Assembly: GCF_046764005.1 (NCBI RefSeq) | Contig: NZ_JBKOFW010000009.1 | Location: forward strand, 1 to 64,000 | Direction: 5' to 3' | Origin: Oryzobacter faecalis | Lineage (GTDB): Bacteria > Actinomycetota > Actinomycetes > Actinomycetales > Dermatophilaceae | Length of the DNA: 64,000 nucleotides | Part shown: positions 16,176 through 25,376 of the stretch, in pieces | Layout of the letters: every line of letters begins with the position of its first letter | Numbering within the stretch: the stretch's first letter is position 1 | Notes under the pieces: model-generated | Seen by the model: only the letters and a program-made list of their open reading frames with translations | Databases searched by the model: none | Told to the model about the DNA's origin: nothing | Translations under genes and position numbers: made by a program

Positions 16176-17141
16176 ATGGCCGACAACGTGGTCACCACCT
16201 CACCCGAGACCGCCACCGGCACCGAGGTGCAAGGGTCCGAGTGGTCGGCGGGGCCCCGCGGTGCGGACGGCGCGGTCGTCGCCGCGCTCCACGGCTCGCC
16301 GGCCGACGAGCCGGTCACCGACTGGGCGGCGGACGAGGCCGTCCGCCTGGGTGCGCCCCTGCGCCTGCTCTCGGTCGTCGACCCCGGCTTCCAGCTCATG
16401 CCGTACGAGGCCCTCGTCACCGCGACGCCCAGCCTCGCGCACCAGATCGAGGAAGGGGCGCGCGTCCTCCTCGACCGGGCCGCCGCCCGCGCCCGCGAAC
16501 GCCACCCCGCGCTCGACGTCGCCGTCGCGGTGGTCTGGGGGTCGCCGGCCGCGTCGGTGCTCGACGCGGCGAGGGGGGCGGCGCGCGTCGTCGTCGGCGC
16601 CCCGCACAAGAACCAGCTCGAGCGGGTGCTGCTGGGGTCGGTCGCGCTCCCCGTGGTGGCGCACGCCGAGTGCACCGCGGTCGTCGTGCCGGCCGGCACG
16701 ACGGTGCGCCCGGTGCGGCGGCTCGTCGTCGGCGTCGACGGGAGCGAGCGGAGCGCACGGGCCGTCGAGGTGGCCCTCGAGACCGCTGCCGCGTGCGGGG
16801 CCGAGGTCACCTGCGTCGTCGGTTGGCACGTCGAGGTCCAGGACGGCGTGGTCGTCACCGAGCGCGGCTCGGACCGGTGGGCCGCCGTGGAGAAACGTCA
16901 CCTCGCGCGCGGTCGCGCGGTCGTCGACCCTGCTGCCGCCCGTCACCCGGACGTCGCGGTCGACGTCGTCGTGCGGCAGGGGGCGCCCTCGCGCGTCCTG
17001 CTCGACGCGTGTTCCGAGCTGGGTGCCGACGCGCTCGTCGTCGCCAGTCGCGGGGTGGGTGGGTTCCGGGGGCTGCTCCTGGGATCGGTGTCGCGCCGCG
17101 TGATCGAGAAGGCGAACAGGGTCGTCATCGTCGCCCGCTGA
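16176..17141 (+). CDS. Tandem universal stress protein (two UspA domains)
   Basis: A 321-residue protein with two Usp folds. Domain 1 covers about 30-175 (VVAALHGSPADEPVTDWAADEA), and domain 2 about 180-320 (RLVVGVDGSERSARAVEVAL). The nucleotide-binding loop G-2x-G-9x-G(S/T) is complete in domain 2 (VASRGVGGFRGLLLGSVSRRVIEKANRVVIVAR). Domain 1 has a weaker version (GAPHKNQLERVLLGSVALPVV), so ATP binding is more likely in the second half. The ATG at 16176 is 11 nt after AGGAGG; longer in-frame extensions run through the divergent CHRD gene and are unlikely. Such two-domain Usp proteins are typical of hypoxia/dormancy responses in actinobacteria. Confidence 0.9.
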   Translation: MADNVVTTSPETATGTEVQGSEWSAGPRGADGAVVAALHGSPADEPVTDWAADEAVRLGAPLRLLSVVDPGFQLMPYEALVTATPSLAHQIEEGARVLLDRAAARARERHPALDVAVAVVWGSPAASVLDAARGAARVVVGAPHKNQLERVLLGSVALPVVAHAECTAVVVPAGTTVRPVRRLVVGVDGSERSARAVEVALETAAACGAEVTCVVGWHVEVQDGVVVTERGSDRWAAVEKRHLARGRAVVDPAAARHPDVAVDVVVRQGAPSRVLLDACSELGADALVVASRGVGGFRGLLLGSVSRRVIEKANRVVIVAR

Positions 17142-17159
17142 GCCGTACGGCGGCCCCCG

Positions 17160-17972
17160 TCACGAGGAGAAGGGCCACCCCTGCACCATGCCCGGCGCGC
17201 GGCCCGGCTCGATGTAGTACTCGCGGCCGAACATCGCCGCGAACGCCTCGTCGGGCATGGCGAGCATCATCCCCACGTCGCTCGTCTGGCTCGCGTGCGC
17301 CTCGAGGGCCTTGCGCTTGGTGCCGAGCCACGGCGCGACGTCGACGTCCCAGTGGATGGCGGCCTCCGGTTCGCCGAGCGGGTTGCCGTCGTCCATGGGG
17401 CTGTCGGGGTCCCAGTCCTCGGCGCCGGGTGCGCCGGCCGCCCGGGCGGCCTCGTTGGACCGGCGCAACGCGTCACGGTTCATCGTCGACTCGAGGACAC
17501 GAGGCCGCCGGGCCGCCAGCTCGGCACCGCGGTGGAGGACGTGGTGCACCTTGACATGGTCGGGATGGCCGTAGCCGCCGTGCCAGTCGTAGCCGACGAC
17601 GACGTCGGCGTCCTCCTCGTCGACGACCCTCGCGAACCGGGCGGCCGCCTCGTCGAGATCGGCTGCGGTGAAGGCGCTCTCGGCCGTGTTCTGCTCCCAG
17701 CCGGACATGCCGGAGTCGGCGTAGCCGAGCCAGGCGACGCGGTGCGTGCCGATGACCTCGGCGGAGCGTGCCGCCTCGGCGCGGCGCCGGTCGACCGTCG
17801 TCTCGCCCTCGGCGAGGTCGTCGGGGGCCTCTCCGTGGTCGCCGTTGGTGGCGAAGACGGCGACGACGCGGTGGCCCTCCTCGACGAGCCGGGTCATCGA
17901 GCCGGAGGTCTGCGAGGCCTCGTCGTCGGGGTGGGCGTGCAGGAAGACGATGGTCGACACGGGCCCCATCAT
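17160..17972 (-). CDS. PIG-L family deacetylase
   Basis: A 270-residue protein. It has the zinc-binding signature AHPDDE near the start (FLHAHPDDEASQ) and the downstream HPDHV motif (YGHPDHVKVHH), which together complete the PIG-L/LmbE metal site. Relatives deacetylate GlcNAc-type substrates or cleave mycothiol conjugates; it is distinct from the MshB gene at 34363 and does not have the full Mca pattern, so the substrate is open. Start is uncertain among ATG 17972, ATG 17969 and GTG 17960; 17972 has a GGAG about 9 nt upstream. It converges with the Usp gene, 18 bp between stops. Confidence 0.8.
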   Translation of the reverse strand: MMGPVSTIVFLHAHPDDEASQTSGSMTRLVEEGHRVVAVFATNGDHGEAPDDLAEGETTVDRRRAEAARSAEVIGTHRVAWLGYADSGMSGWEQNTAESAFTAADLDEAAARFARVVDEEDADVVVGYDWHGGYGHPDHVKVHHVLHRGAELAARRPRVLESTMNRDALRRSNEAARAAGAPGAEDWDPDSPMDDGNPLGEPEAAIHWDVDVAPWLGTKRKALEAHASQTSDVGMMLAMPDEAFAAMFGREYYIEPGRAPGMVQGWPFSS

Positions 17973-18118
17973 GCCCACCGGCTCCGACACCGGCGCCGGC
18001 GCGGGACCCCGCGAGAACCCGTGCGCCGCGAGACCCCACACGGGCGGGCGCGGTCCCTACGGTGTTCCGTGGCCCGGCAGGCGTCGGGGTGCAGGGGCAG
18101 AACAGGGAGGAACACGCC

Positions 18119-18454
18119 ATGGGTCTCCACGACGTCGTGGACCAGGGAACCGTCGACCACGACACGGTCCCACCCGCCCGCAAGGGTCTGCTCGTCGCCG
18201 CGGGGGTGCTCCTCGCCATCCCCGTCGTCGCGCTCATGTGGGTCGACAGCTACAGCCGGGTCGAGCCGAGGCTCGGGGCCTTCCCGTTCTTCATCTGGTA
18301 CCAGTTCCTGTGGGTGTTCCTGTGCTCGGCGATGACGTACGCGGCCTACCGCCTCGTCCTCGCGGCACGGCCCCACCGGCCGATGACCGGTGATGACGGC
18401 GGTGCCGACGGCGCCTCCGCCCGCGCGGACGGTCGCACCGGGGGTGAGCGCTGA
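18119..18454 (+). CDS. DUF3311 small membrane protein
   Basis: A 111-residue protein from ATG 18119 with a strong GGGAGG Shine-Dalgarno. There are two transmembrane helices (GLLVAAGVLLAIPVVALMWV and FFIWYQFLWVFLCSAMTYAAY) joined by a short loop with RVEPRLGAFPFF, the DUF3311 signature. The C-terminal tail is hydrophilic. The stop TGA and the ATG of the following symporter share a base (TGATG), so the two are translationally coupled. DUF3311 genes sit next to sodium:solute symporters, and the protein is presumed to be a small subunit or stabiliser. Confidence 0.85.
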   Translation: MGLHDVVDQGTVDHDTVPPARKGLLVAAGVLLAIPVVALMWVDSYSRVEPRLGAFPFFIWYQFLWVFLCSAMTYAAYRLVLAARPHRPMTGDDGGADGASARADGRTGGER

Positions 18455-20103
18455 TGGGCGGCATCAACGGCGTCGCCCTCGCCGTCCTCGTCCTGCTGTT
18501 CGCGCTCGTCACCGTCATGGGTTTCCTCGCCACCCGCTGGCGGCGCCCGGCGAGCATGGAGTCGCTCGACGAATGGGGCCTCGGCGGACGGTCGTTCGGC
18601 ACCTGGGTGACCTGGTTCCTCCTCGGCGGTGACCTGTACACGGCGTACACGTTCGTCGCCGTCCCCGCGGCGATGTTCGCCCTCGGGTCGGTGTCCGGCT
18701 TCTTCGCCGTGCCCTACACGATCGTGCTCTACCCCATCATCTTCGTCTTCATGGGCCGGCTCTGGTCGGTCAGCCACCGGCACGGGTACGTGACGACCGC
18801 CGACTTCGTGCGGGGCCGGTTCGGTTCTCGCTCACTGTCGCTCGCAGTGGCGGTCACCGGCTTCCTCGCGACGATGCCGTACATCGCGCTCCAGCTCGTC
18901 GGCATCCAGGCGGTCCTCGAGGTCGTCGGGCTCGGCGGCGGCGACAACATCATCGCCAAGGACCTCCCGCTCTTCATCGCCTTCGCCCTGCTCGCGGCGT
19001 ACACGTACTCGAGCGGCCTGCGCGCGCCGGCGGTCATCGCGTTCGTCAAGGACACGCTGATCTACCTCGTCATCATCGTCGCGATCATCTACCTGCCGGC
19101 GAAGGTCGGTGGCTGGGACGCGGTCTTCGGTGCGGCCGAGCAGAAGATGGCGACCCCGAACCCCGTGGACGGCAAGCCGACCGGCGCGTTCGTCCCCGGG
19201 GAGATGCAGCACTGGGCCTACGCGACGCTCGGTCTCGGGTCCGCCCTCGCGCTGTTCATGTACCCGCATTCGATCACGGCCAGCCTGTCCGCCTCGACGC
19301 GGAACACGGTGCGGCGCAACGCCGCCATCCTCCCCGCGTACAGCTTCATCCTCGGGCTGCTCGCCCTCCTCGGGTGGGTCGCGATCGCCGCGGGCACCAA
19401 GCCGATCGGCCTCGACGGCAAGCCGAACCCGCAGCTCGTCATCCCCCAGCTGTTCGAGGACGCGTTCCCCTCGTGGTTCGCCGGGGTGGCGTTCGCGGCC
19501 ATCGCCATCGGTGCGCTCGTCCCTGCGGCGATCATGTCGATCGCGGCGGCGAACACCTTCACCCGCAACATCTACAAGGAGTGGATCAAGCCGGAGGCCA
19601 CCCCGAAGGAGGAGGCGAGGGTCTCCAAGCTCGTCTCGCTCGTCGTCAAGGCGTTCGCGCTCGTGTTCGTCCTCGCACTCGACAAGCAGAACGCGATCAA
19701 CTTCCAGCTCCTCGGCGGCATCTGGATCCTGCAGACCTTCCCCGCCGTGGTCCTCGGCCTCTACACGCGCTGGCTGCACCGGTGGGCGCTGCTCGCCGGC
19801 TGGGCCGTCGGCATGGTCTACGGCACCTGGGAGGCGTGGAACGTCGCGAACCCGCGGGCCGGCATCAACCACTTCGGCGGTTCGCTCGCGCAGCTGCCGG
19901 TCATCGGGCAGCTCGGCTACATCGCCATGACGGCCTTCGTCGTCAACCTCGTCGTCGCCGTCGCGCTGACGTTCGTGCTCCGCGCGACGAGGACCCCGGA
20001 GGGCGAGGACGAGACGATCCGTGGCGACTACTTCGCCGACGCCGGCGACCCGCGGGTCGAGAAGGTGCCCGAGCCGGTGCACCAGGGGACGCCGAACCCC
20101 TAG
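18454..20103 (+). CDS. Sodium:solute symporter (SSS family), MctP-like monocarboxylate permease
   Basis: A 549-residue polytopic membrane protein of SSS family length, about 13 helices. It starts MGGINGVALAVLVLLFAL and has typical SSS segments (DEWGLGGRSFGTWVTWFLLGGD, FADFVRGRFGS-like HGYVTTADFVRGRFG, TYSSGLRAPAVIAFVKDTLIY). With an adjacent DUF3311 partner it resembles MctP, which imports lactate, pyruvate, acetate and short amino acids. The C-terminal tail is soluble and acidic. It is coupled to the DUF3311 gene and followed by malQ 48 bp later, so read-through into malQ is possible. Confidence 0.88.
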   Translation: MGGINGVALAVLVLLFALVTVMGFLATRWRRPASMESLDEWGLGGRSFGTWVTWFLLGGDLYTAYTFVAVPAAMFALGSVSGFFAVPYTIVLYPIIFVFMGRLWSVSHRHGYVTTADFVRGRFGSRSLSLAVAVTGFLATMPYIALQLVGIQAVLEVVGLGGGDNIIAKDLPLFIAFALLAAYTYSSGLRAPAVIAFVKDTLIYLVIIVAIIYLPAKVGGWDAVFGAAEQKMATPNPVDGKPTGAFVPGEMQHWAYATLGLGSALALFMYPHSITASLSASTRNTVRRNAAILPAYSFILGLLALLGWVAIAAGTKPIGLDGKPNPQLVIPQLFEDAFPSWFAGVAFAAIAIGALVPAAIMSIAAANTFTRNIYKEWIKPEATPKEEARVSKLVSLVVKAFALVFVLALDKQNAINFQLLGGIWILQTFPAVVLGLYTRWLHRWALLAGWAVGMVYGTWEAWNVANPRAGINHFGGSLAQLPVIGQLGYIAMTAFVVNLVVAVALTFVLRATRTPEGEDETIRGDYFADAGDPRVEKVPEPVHQGTPNP

Positions 20104-20151
20104 GCCCGACCGCGACGACGCCGGGGTGGCGGAGGTTGGCAGGATGGCCCC

Positions 20152-22308
20152 ATGACCTCCGCCGCACCGCCGCCCCGGCTCGTCGAGCTCGCTCATGCCC
20201 ACGGCGTCGCGACGGAGTATTGGGACTGGCTGGGGGAGCACGTCACGGTCTCGGCCGACGCCATCCGCGCGGTCCTCACGGCCCTCGGCGTGGAGGCTGG
20301 TGACGACGCGGCCGTCGAGACCGCCCTCGAGGGGGTCGACCTCGCCCCCTGGCGGCGCACCCTGCCGCCCACGGTCGTCACGCGCGAGGGGTGGACGCCG
20401 TGGGTCCACGTGCACGTCGCGGCGGGGTCCGCGGTCGCGCTCGAGGTCGTCCTCGAGGACGGCTCGAGCCGCCGCGTGCCGCAGGTCGAGCACCTGGTCG
20501 AGCCGCGCGAGGTCGACGGACGGCTCGTGGGGGAGGCGACCTTCGCGCTGCCGGGCGACCTGCCGCTCGGGTGGCACCGGCTCCTCGCCACCGCGGACGA
20601 CCCCGTCGACGCGGCGACCACCGAGGCCGTGCTCGTCGTCACCCCGCAGCGGCTCGAGCCTCCGCAGGCGATCGCCCACGGACGCGTCGTGGGCCTGCAG
20701 ACCCAGCTGTACCAGGTGCGCTCGGCGGAGTCGTGGGGCATCGGCGACCTGCGCGACCTCACCGACCTCGCGACGTGGGCGGCGTCCGAGCACGGCGCCG
20801 ACTTCGTCCTCATCAACCCGCTGCACGCCGCCGCGCCCGTGCTGCCGGTCGAGCCCTCGCCCTACCTGCCGACCACCCGCCGCTTCGTCAGTCCCCTGTA
20901 CCTGCGGGTGGAGGACGTCCCCGAGCTCGCGCGCCTCGGCGACACCGCCCGCGCTCGCGTGGCCGCGCTGGGGGAGCAGGCGCATGCGCTGGACGCCGCC
21001 GACTACATCGACCGCGACACCGCGTGGACCCTGAAGAAGGAGGCGCTGCGGCTCGTCTTCGACGCCGGGCTCGCACCCCAGCGTGCCGCGTCCTTCGAGG
21101 AGTTCTGCACGCGCGAGGGGGACGGCCTCACGACGTTCGCCACGTGGTGCGCCCTCGCCGAGGCGGAGGGCCTGCCGTGGACCGAGTGGCCCACCGGGCT
21201 CCAGGACCCCTCGAGCGCCGACGTGGCGGCGTTCCGCGAGGCGCACGCCGAGGACGTCGGCTTCCACCGGTGGCTGCAGTGGCTGCTCGAGCAGCAGCTG
21301 GGCGCGACCCAGCACGAGGCGCGGGCCGCCGGGATGGCCCTGGGCATCGTCCACGACCTCGCCGTGGGGGTGCACCCGCTCGGTGCCGACGCGTGGGGGC
21401 TGGGGGACGCCCTCGCCCGCGGGGTCACCGTGGGCGCGCCGCCCGACCAGTTCAACCAGCTCGGTCAGGACTGGAGCCAGCCGCCGTGGCGCCCCGACCG
21501 GCTCGCCGAGCTCGGCTACGGGCCGTTCCGGGACATGGTCCGCACGGTCCTGCGCGACTCCGGCGGCATCCGGGTCGACCACATCATCGGGCTGTTCCGC
21601 CTCTGGTGGATCCCGGCCGGGGGCACGCCCGCCGACGGCACCTACGTCCACTACGACCACGAGGCGCTGCTCGGCATCCTCGCCCTCGAGGCACAGCGGG
21701 CCGGCGCCGTCGTCATCGGCGAGGACCTCGGCGTCGTCGCCCCGCACGTGCGCGAGGACATGCGCGAGCGCGGGCTCGTCGGCACCTCCATCCTGTGGTT
21801 CGAGTGGGAGGACGACCGCCCCAAGCCGCCGGAGCACTACCGCGAGCTGTGCCTGTCGACCGTGACCACCCACGACCTGCCGCCGTCGGCCGGATACCTC
21901 TCGCTCGAGCACGTCGCCGTCCGCGAGCAGCTGGGCCTGCTGACCCGGTCGGTCGAGGAGGAGCGGGCGCACGAGCTGGCCTCCATCGGCAAGCTGCGCT
22001 CCGCGTGCGTCGAGCGCGGGCTGCTCGACCCGGACACCGCGGACGCCGGGGGCACCGACGCGGTCGTCGAGGCGCTGCACCGCTGGATGGCGCTGACGCC
22101 GAGCCGGATGCTCGCGGTGTCGCTGGCCGACGTCGTCGGTGACCTGCGCGCGGTCAACCAGCCGGGCACGCACGAGGAGTACCCGAACTGGCGGGTCCCG
22201 CTGTCGGGCCCCGACGGCTCGGTCGTGTCACTGGAGGACGTCAAGCGGGCGCCCCTCGCGGGCCGCCTCTTCGCCGCCCTGCGCGGTGACCCCCCGCCGG
22301 CCCCCTGA
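20152..22308 (+). CDS. malQ: 4-alpha-glucanotransferase (amylomaltase, GH77)
   Basis: A 718-residue protein of actinobacterial MalQ length. An N-terminal beta-rich extension (about 1-170) precedes the GH77 barrel. Barrel motifs: GLQTQLYQVRS..WGIGDLRDL, DFVLINPLHA, IRVDHIIGLFRLWWIP (nucleophile Asp region), GEDLGVVAPHVRE (acid/base Glu region), TTHDLPPSAGY (third carboxylate Asp). It moves alpha-1,4-glucan segments between maltodextrins and works in glycogen/maltose metabolism in the cytosol. No glg or mal genes are adjacent. A weak -10 (CAGGAT) 6 nt before the ATG could make it leaderless. Confidence 0.95.
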   Translation: MTSAAPPPRLVELAHAHGVATEYWDWLGEHVTVSADAIRAVLTALGVEAGDDAAVETALEGVDLAPWRRTLPPTVVTREGWTPWVHVHVAAGSAVALEVVLEDGSSRRVPQVEHLVEPREVDGRLVGEATFALPGDLPLGWHRLLATADDPVDAATTEAVLVVTPQRLEPPQAIAHGRVVGLQTQLYQVRSAESWGIGDLRDLTDLATWAASEHGADFVLINPLHAAAPVLPVEPSPYLPTTRRFVSPLYLRVEDVPELARLGDTARARVAALGEQAHALDAADYIDRDTAWTLKKEALRLVFDAGLAPQRAASFEEFCTREGDGLTTFATWCALAEAEGLPWTEWPTGLQDPSSADVAAFREAHAEDVGFHRWLQWLLEQQLGATQHEARAAGMALGIVHDLAVGVHPLGADAWGLGDALARGVTVGAPPDQFNQLGQDWSQPPWRPDRLAELGYGPFRDMVRTVLRDSGGIRVDHIIGLFRLWWIPAGGTPADGTYVHYDHEALLGILALEAQRAGAVVIGEDLGVVAPHVREDMRERGLVGTSILWFEWEDDRPKPPEHYRELCLSTVTTHDLPPSAGYLSLEHVAVREQLGLLTRSVEEERAHELASIGKLRSACVERGLLDPDTADAGGTDAVVEALHRWMALTPSRMLAVSLADVVGDLRAVNQPGTHEEYPNWRVPLSGPDGSVVSLEDVKRAPLAGRLFAALRGDPPPAP

Positions 22309-22331
22309 GCTCCGGGCCGTGGGGAGCCCGG

Positions 22332-23081
22332 TCAGGCGGATGGCACGGGCAACCGTCCCCGCGAGCGGCTCCCACCGGTGACGACGGCGGCGAAGCGCTC
22401 GGCGAGGGTGCGCCAGCCCCGGAGCGGCTCCCGGGCGGCGGTGACCTCGGCGAGCAGGACCTCCTGGTCGGGGGTCAGGCCGTCGGGGGAGTCCCAGCGC
22501 AGCCAGGCACCGAACACCTCGGGCGAGGTCTCCGGGTGGAACTGCACGCCCCACGCCCTCGGGCCGAACCGCAGCGCCTGTGGCCGTCCGTCGGGCAGCG
22601 TCGCGAGGACGACGGCCCCCGGCGGCGGCTGCGCCACGACGTCGTCGTTGTAGTGCACCGCGCCCCGCCCGTCGAAGCCCGACAGGAGGGGGTCCTCGTG
22701 CCCGGCCGCGGTCAGCGCCACCGGGACGACCCCGACGGTGCGCCCCGACGGGTTCCGCTCGACCCGTCCCCCGAGCGCCACCGCCGACAGCTGGTGCCCG
22801 AGGCAGACCCCCAGCGTCGGGAGCTCCCGGGAGACGGCCTCAGCGACGAGGGCGCGGGTCGCGGCGAGCCACGGCGCGACGGCGTCGTCGCAGGCGCCCA
22901 TCGCCCCACCGAGGACGACGAGCCCGTGGTGCCGGGCCTCGTCCAGCCGCGGGGGGAGGGCCTCGCCGAGGTCGCCCCGGACGATGTCGAGGGTGAGGCC
23001 GAGGTCGGTCCACCACTCGCCGAGCCACGCCACGGGGGCGTCGGGTTCGTGCTGGACGACGAGGAGTCGCGACGCGGTCAT
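22332..23081 (-). CDS. Type 1 glutamine amidotransferase (GATase1)
   Basis: A 249-residue protein from ATG 23081. The nucleophile elbow LGVCLGHQL carries the catalytic Cys, and the His/Glu pair is in WGVQFHPE. The sequence is of the stand-alone GuaA-like GATase1 group (RLLVVQHEPDAPVAWLGEW start), similar to proteins that act on gamma-glutamyl compounds or serve as orphan amidotransferase subunits. No synthetase partner is adjacent, so its substrate is unknown. It converges with malQ, and only a weak 6-bp stem separates them. Confidence 0.88.
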   Translation of the reverse strand: MTASRLLVVQHEPDAPVAWLGEWWTDLGLTLDIVRGDLGEALPPRLDEARHHGLVVLGGAMGACDDAVAPWLAATRALVAEAVSRELPTLGVCLGHQLSAVALGGRVERNPSGRTVGVVPVALTAAGHEDPLLSGFDGRGAVHYNDDVVAQPPPGAVVLATLPDGRPQALRFGPRAWGVQFHPETSPEVFGAWLRWDSPDGLTPDQEVLLAEVTAAREPLRGWRTLAERFAAVVTGGSRSRGRLPVPSA

Positions 23082-23095
23082 GCGCCCATGGTGCC

Positions 23096-23833
23096 TCAGC
23101 CGACCTGGGTGCCGACGAGGGCGCCGATGCCGTAGGTGACCACCATCGCGATGAAGCCGCCGGCGACGACCCGCACGGTCGCCCGCCGCGCGTCGGCCTC
23201 GCCGAGGCGCGCGCTGAGCCAGCCGGTCGCGGCGAGGGCGAGGACGACGGCGACGACCGTCACCGGCACCCGCCACGACAGGGGCGGCAGGACGATGGCG
23301 AGCAGCGGCAGCAGCGCCCCCACGGTGAACGAGGCCATCGACGCCCAGGCGGCGTGCCACGGGTTCGTCAGGTGCTCGGGGTCGATGCCGAGCTCGGCCT
23401 CGGCGTGCGCGGCGAGGGCGTCGTGCGCGGTGAGCTCGACCGCGACGCGCTGGGCGAGGTCGGGGGAGAGGCCCTTCTCCGCGTAGATCGCCGCGAGCTC
23501 GGCGAGCTCGGCCTCCGGCTCCTCGGCGAGCTCGCGGACCTCCTTGGCGATGAGGGCGCGCTCGGAGTCGCGCTGGGTGCTCACCGACACGTACTCGCCG
23601 ACGCCCATGCTCAGCGCGCCCGCCGCCAGGCCCGCGACCCCGGCGGCGAGCACCGGGCCCCGCGAGGGCGTGGCCGCCGCGACGCCGACGACGAGGCCGG
23701 CCGTCGAGACGATGCCGTCGTTCGCGCCGAGCACGGCGGCGCGCAGCCAGTTGAGGCGGCTCGCGAAGCCCTGCTCGTGGGCCTCGCCGTGGTCCGGGAC
23801 CGTGGCCGGGGCGGCAGCAGTCGGGTCAGCCAC
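23096..23833 (-). CDS. VIT1/CCC1-family iron/manganese transporter
   Basis: A 245-residue membrane protein from GTG 23833. It has the VIT1 pattern: an N-terminal helix with LRAAVLGANDGIVSTAGLVVGVA, then MGVGEYVSVSTQRDSE, a soluble helical metal-binding-like segment rich in Glu (EVRELAEEPEAELAELAAIYAEKGLS), and three more C-terminal membrane helices ending GGFIAMVVTYGIGALVG. Relatives export or sequester Fe2+/Mn2+. The GTG start overlaps the end of the pterin dehydratase gene by 8 nt, so the two are cotranscribed. Confidence 0.9.
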   Translation of the reverse strand: MADPTAAAPATVPDHGEAHEQGFASRLNWLRAAVLGANDGIVSTAGLVVGVAAATPSRGPVLAAGVAGLAAGALSMGVGEYVSVSTQRDSERALIAKEVRELAEEPEAELAELAAIYAEKGLSPDLAQRVAVELTAHDALAAHAEAELGIDPEHLTNPWHAAWASMASFTVGALLPLLAIVLPPLSWRVPVTVVAVVLALAATGWLSARLGEADARRATVRVVAGGFIAMVVTYGIGALVGTQVG

Positions 23834-24134
23834 CGGGGGTGGCTCCCTCGGCCCGTGCGGCTGCGGAGATGCGGTGCGCCAGCTCGATGTCGAGCTGGGT
23901 GATGCCGCCCGCGTCATGGGTCGTGAGCAGCCACGACGTCGTCCGCCACCGGATGTCGATGTCGGGGTGGTGGTTCATCTGCTCGGCCTCGTCGGCGGCG
24001 GCGACCACGAGGCGGACCGCGGCCGGGAAGTCGGGCGCCTCGAGCGTGGCGACGATCGCGTCGCCCTCGCGCCGCCAGCCCGGCAGCCCCTCGAGCTGGG
24101 TGGTGACCTCGTCGTCGGTGAGGAGTCGGCTCAT
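23826..24134 (-). CDS. Pterin-4a-carbinolamine dehydratase (PCD/DCoH)
   Basis: A 102-residue protein from ATG 24134 (MSRLLTDDEVTTQLEGLPGW), which is full family length. The active-site motif is MNHHPDIDIRWRTTSWLLTTHD (the HHP-x6-8-L-T-TH pattern), containing the catalytic His residues. The enzyme dehydrates 4a-hydroxytetrahydropterin after aromatic amino-acid hydroxylation; in bacteria without such hydroxylases it may serve in molybdopterin or regulatory roles. Two further in-frame ATGs lie upstream at 24143 and 24146, but they sit on the GGAGG. Confidence 0.93.
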   Translation of the reverse strand: MSRLLTDDEVTTQLEGLPGWRREGDAIVATLEAPDFPAAVRLVVAAADEAEQMNHHPDIDIRWRTTSWLLTTHDAGGITQLDIELAHRISAAARAEGATPGG

Positions 24135-24215
24135 GCGCGCCATCATCCTCCACGGGCTCCGGCCGCGGCACCTGAGGCGAACCTCACCACCGCGGCCCCA
24201 CCCGCGGGCGCGGGC

Positions 24216-25376
24216 CTACAGCGCCTCGGTGACCGAGGCCGGCCCCATGAGGGAGTCGCCGTCACCCGTGGTGTCGACCTGCTCGACCGCCACCGCCTCG
24301 ACGTCGTGCGGCGTCAGCTCGCCGCGCTCGATCTGCTCCGCCCAGTGGCAGGCGACCCGGTGGCCGGCCGGCATCCCCGGCAGGTCGAGGACGCGCAGCT
24401 GCGGCCGCTCGTCGTCGCACCGCGTCGGCTGCCGCCACGGGCAGCGGGTGTGGAAGCGGCACCCGGGCGGCGGGTTCGACGGCGAGGGGAGGTCGCCGGT
24501 GAGCAGGATCTGCTCACGCGTGTCCTCGACGGCCGGGTCGGGGACCGGCACGGCCGACAGCAGGGCCCGCGTGTACGGGTGCAGCGGCTGGGCGTAGAGG
24601 TCGTCGGCCGTGGCCTCCTCGACGAGCCCGCCGAGGTACATGACACCGATGCGGTCGCTGATGTGGCGGACCACCGCGAGGTCGTGGGCGACGACGAGGT
24701 AGGTGAGGGCGAACTCGTCCTGCAGCTCCTCGAGCAGGTTGATGACCTGCGCCTGGACCGAGACGTCGAGGGCGGAGACCGGTTCGTCGGCGACGATGAG
24801 CTTCGGCTCGACCGCCAGGGCCCGGGCGATGCCGATGCGCTGGCGCTGGCCGCCGGAGAACTCGTGCGGGTACTTCGTGAGGGCGGCGGCGGGCAGCCCG
24901 ACCGCCGCGAGCAGCTCGCGCAGCCGCTTCTTCGTGGCGGCGTCGTCGTCGGCCAGACCGTGCGCCCGCATGCCCTCGACGAGGAGCGACTCGACCGACT
25001 GGCGCGGGTCGAGGCTGCTCATCGGGTCCTGGAAGACCATCTGGAAGTCCTTGCGCCGGGTGCGCAGCTCCTCGCCCTTGAGCGAGGCGATGTCGGTGCC
25101 GTCGATCGTCACCGAGCCCTCGGTCGGGGGCTCGAGGTTGAGGATCGCCTTGCCGAGGGTCGACTTGCCGCAGCCGGACTCGCCGACGAGGCCGTAGGTC
25201 TCCCCGCGCCGGATCTGCAGGTCGACGCCGTCGACCGCGTAGACGTGCCCGACGACCTTGTCGAAGATGACGCCGCGCTTGATCGGGAAGTGCACCTTGA
25301 CGCCGCGGACGTCGACGAGGACGTCCGGGTCCTGCTCGGGCGCCGGGGCCTCGGCCGGGGCGGTGGTCTCGGTCAT
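24216..25376 (-). CDS. dppF: Peptide ABC transporter ATP-binding subunit (DppF/OppF)
   Basis: A 386-residue ABC ATPase: Walker A GESGCGKST, Q-loop MVFQDPMSSLDP, signature SGGQRQRIGIARAL, Walker B LIVADEPVSALD, H-loop VAHDL. The C-terminal oligopeptide-transporter extension has a four-Cys cluster (PPGCRFHTRCPWRQPTRC...VACHW) expected to bind an Fe-S cluster or zinc. Its ATG overlaps the stop of dppD (ATGA), and it is the last gene of the dpp operon. The extra tail after VACHW (about 40 residues, acidic) is longer than usual. Confidence 0.94.
   Translation of the reverse strand: MTETTAPAEAPAPEQDPDVLVDVRGVKVHFPIKRGVIFDKVVGHVYAVDGVDLQIRRGETYGLVGESGCGKSTLGKAILNLEPPTEGSVTIDGTDIASLKGEELRTRRKDFQMVFQDPMSSLDPRQSVESLLVEGMRAHGLADDDAATKKRLRELLAAVGLPAAALTKYPHEFSGGQRQRIGIARALAVEPKLIVADEPVSALDVSVQAQVINLLEELQDEFALTYLVVAHDLAVVRHISDRIGVMYLGGLVEEATADDLYAQPLHPYTRALLSAVPVPDPAVEDTREQILLTGDLPSPSNPPPGCRFHTRCPWRQPTRCDDERPQLRVLDLPGMPAGHRVACHWAEQIERGELTPHDVEAVAVEQVDTTGDGDSLMGPASVTEAL

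Noticed and set aside
18832..22173. 1113-codon antisense open frame over the MctP and malQ genes
   Set aside because: Shadow of recognised genes; composition is Arg/Asp/Gly-biased as expected for reverse-strand frames.
22312..22331. Hairpin between malQ and the glutamine amidotransferase
   Set aside because: Only a 6-bp stem; too weak to call a terminator.
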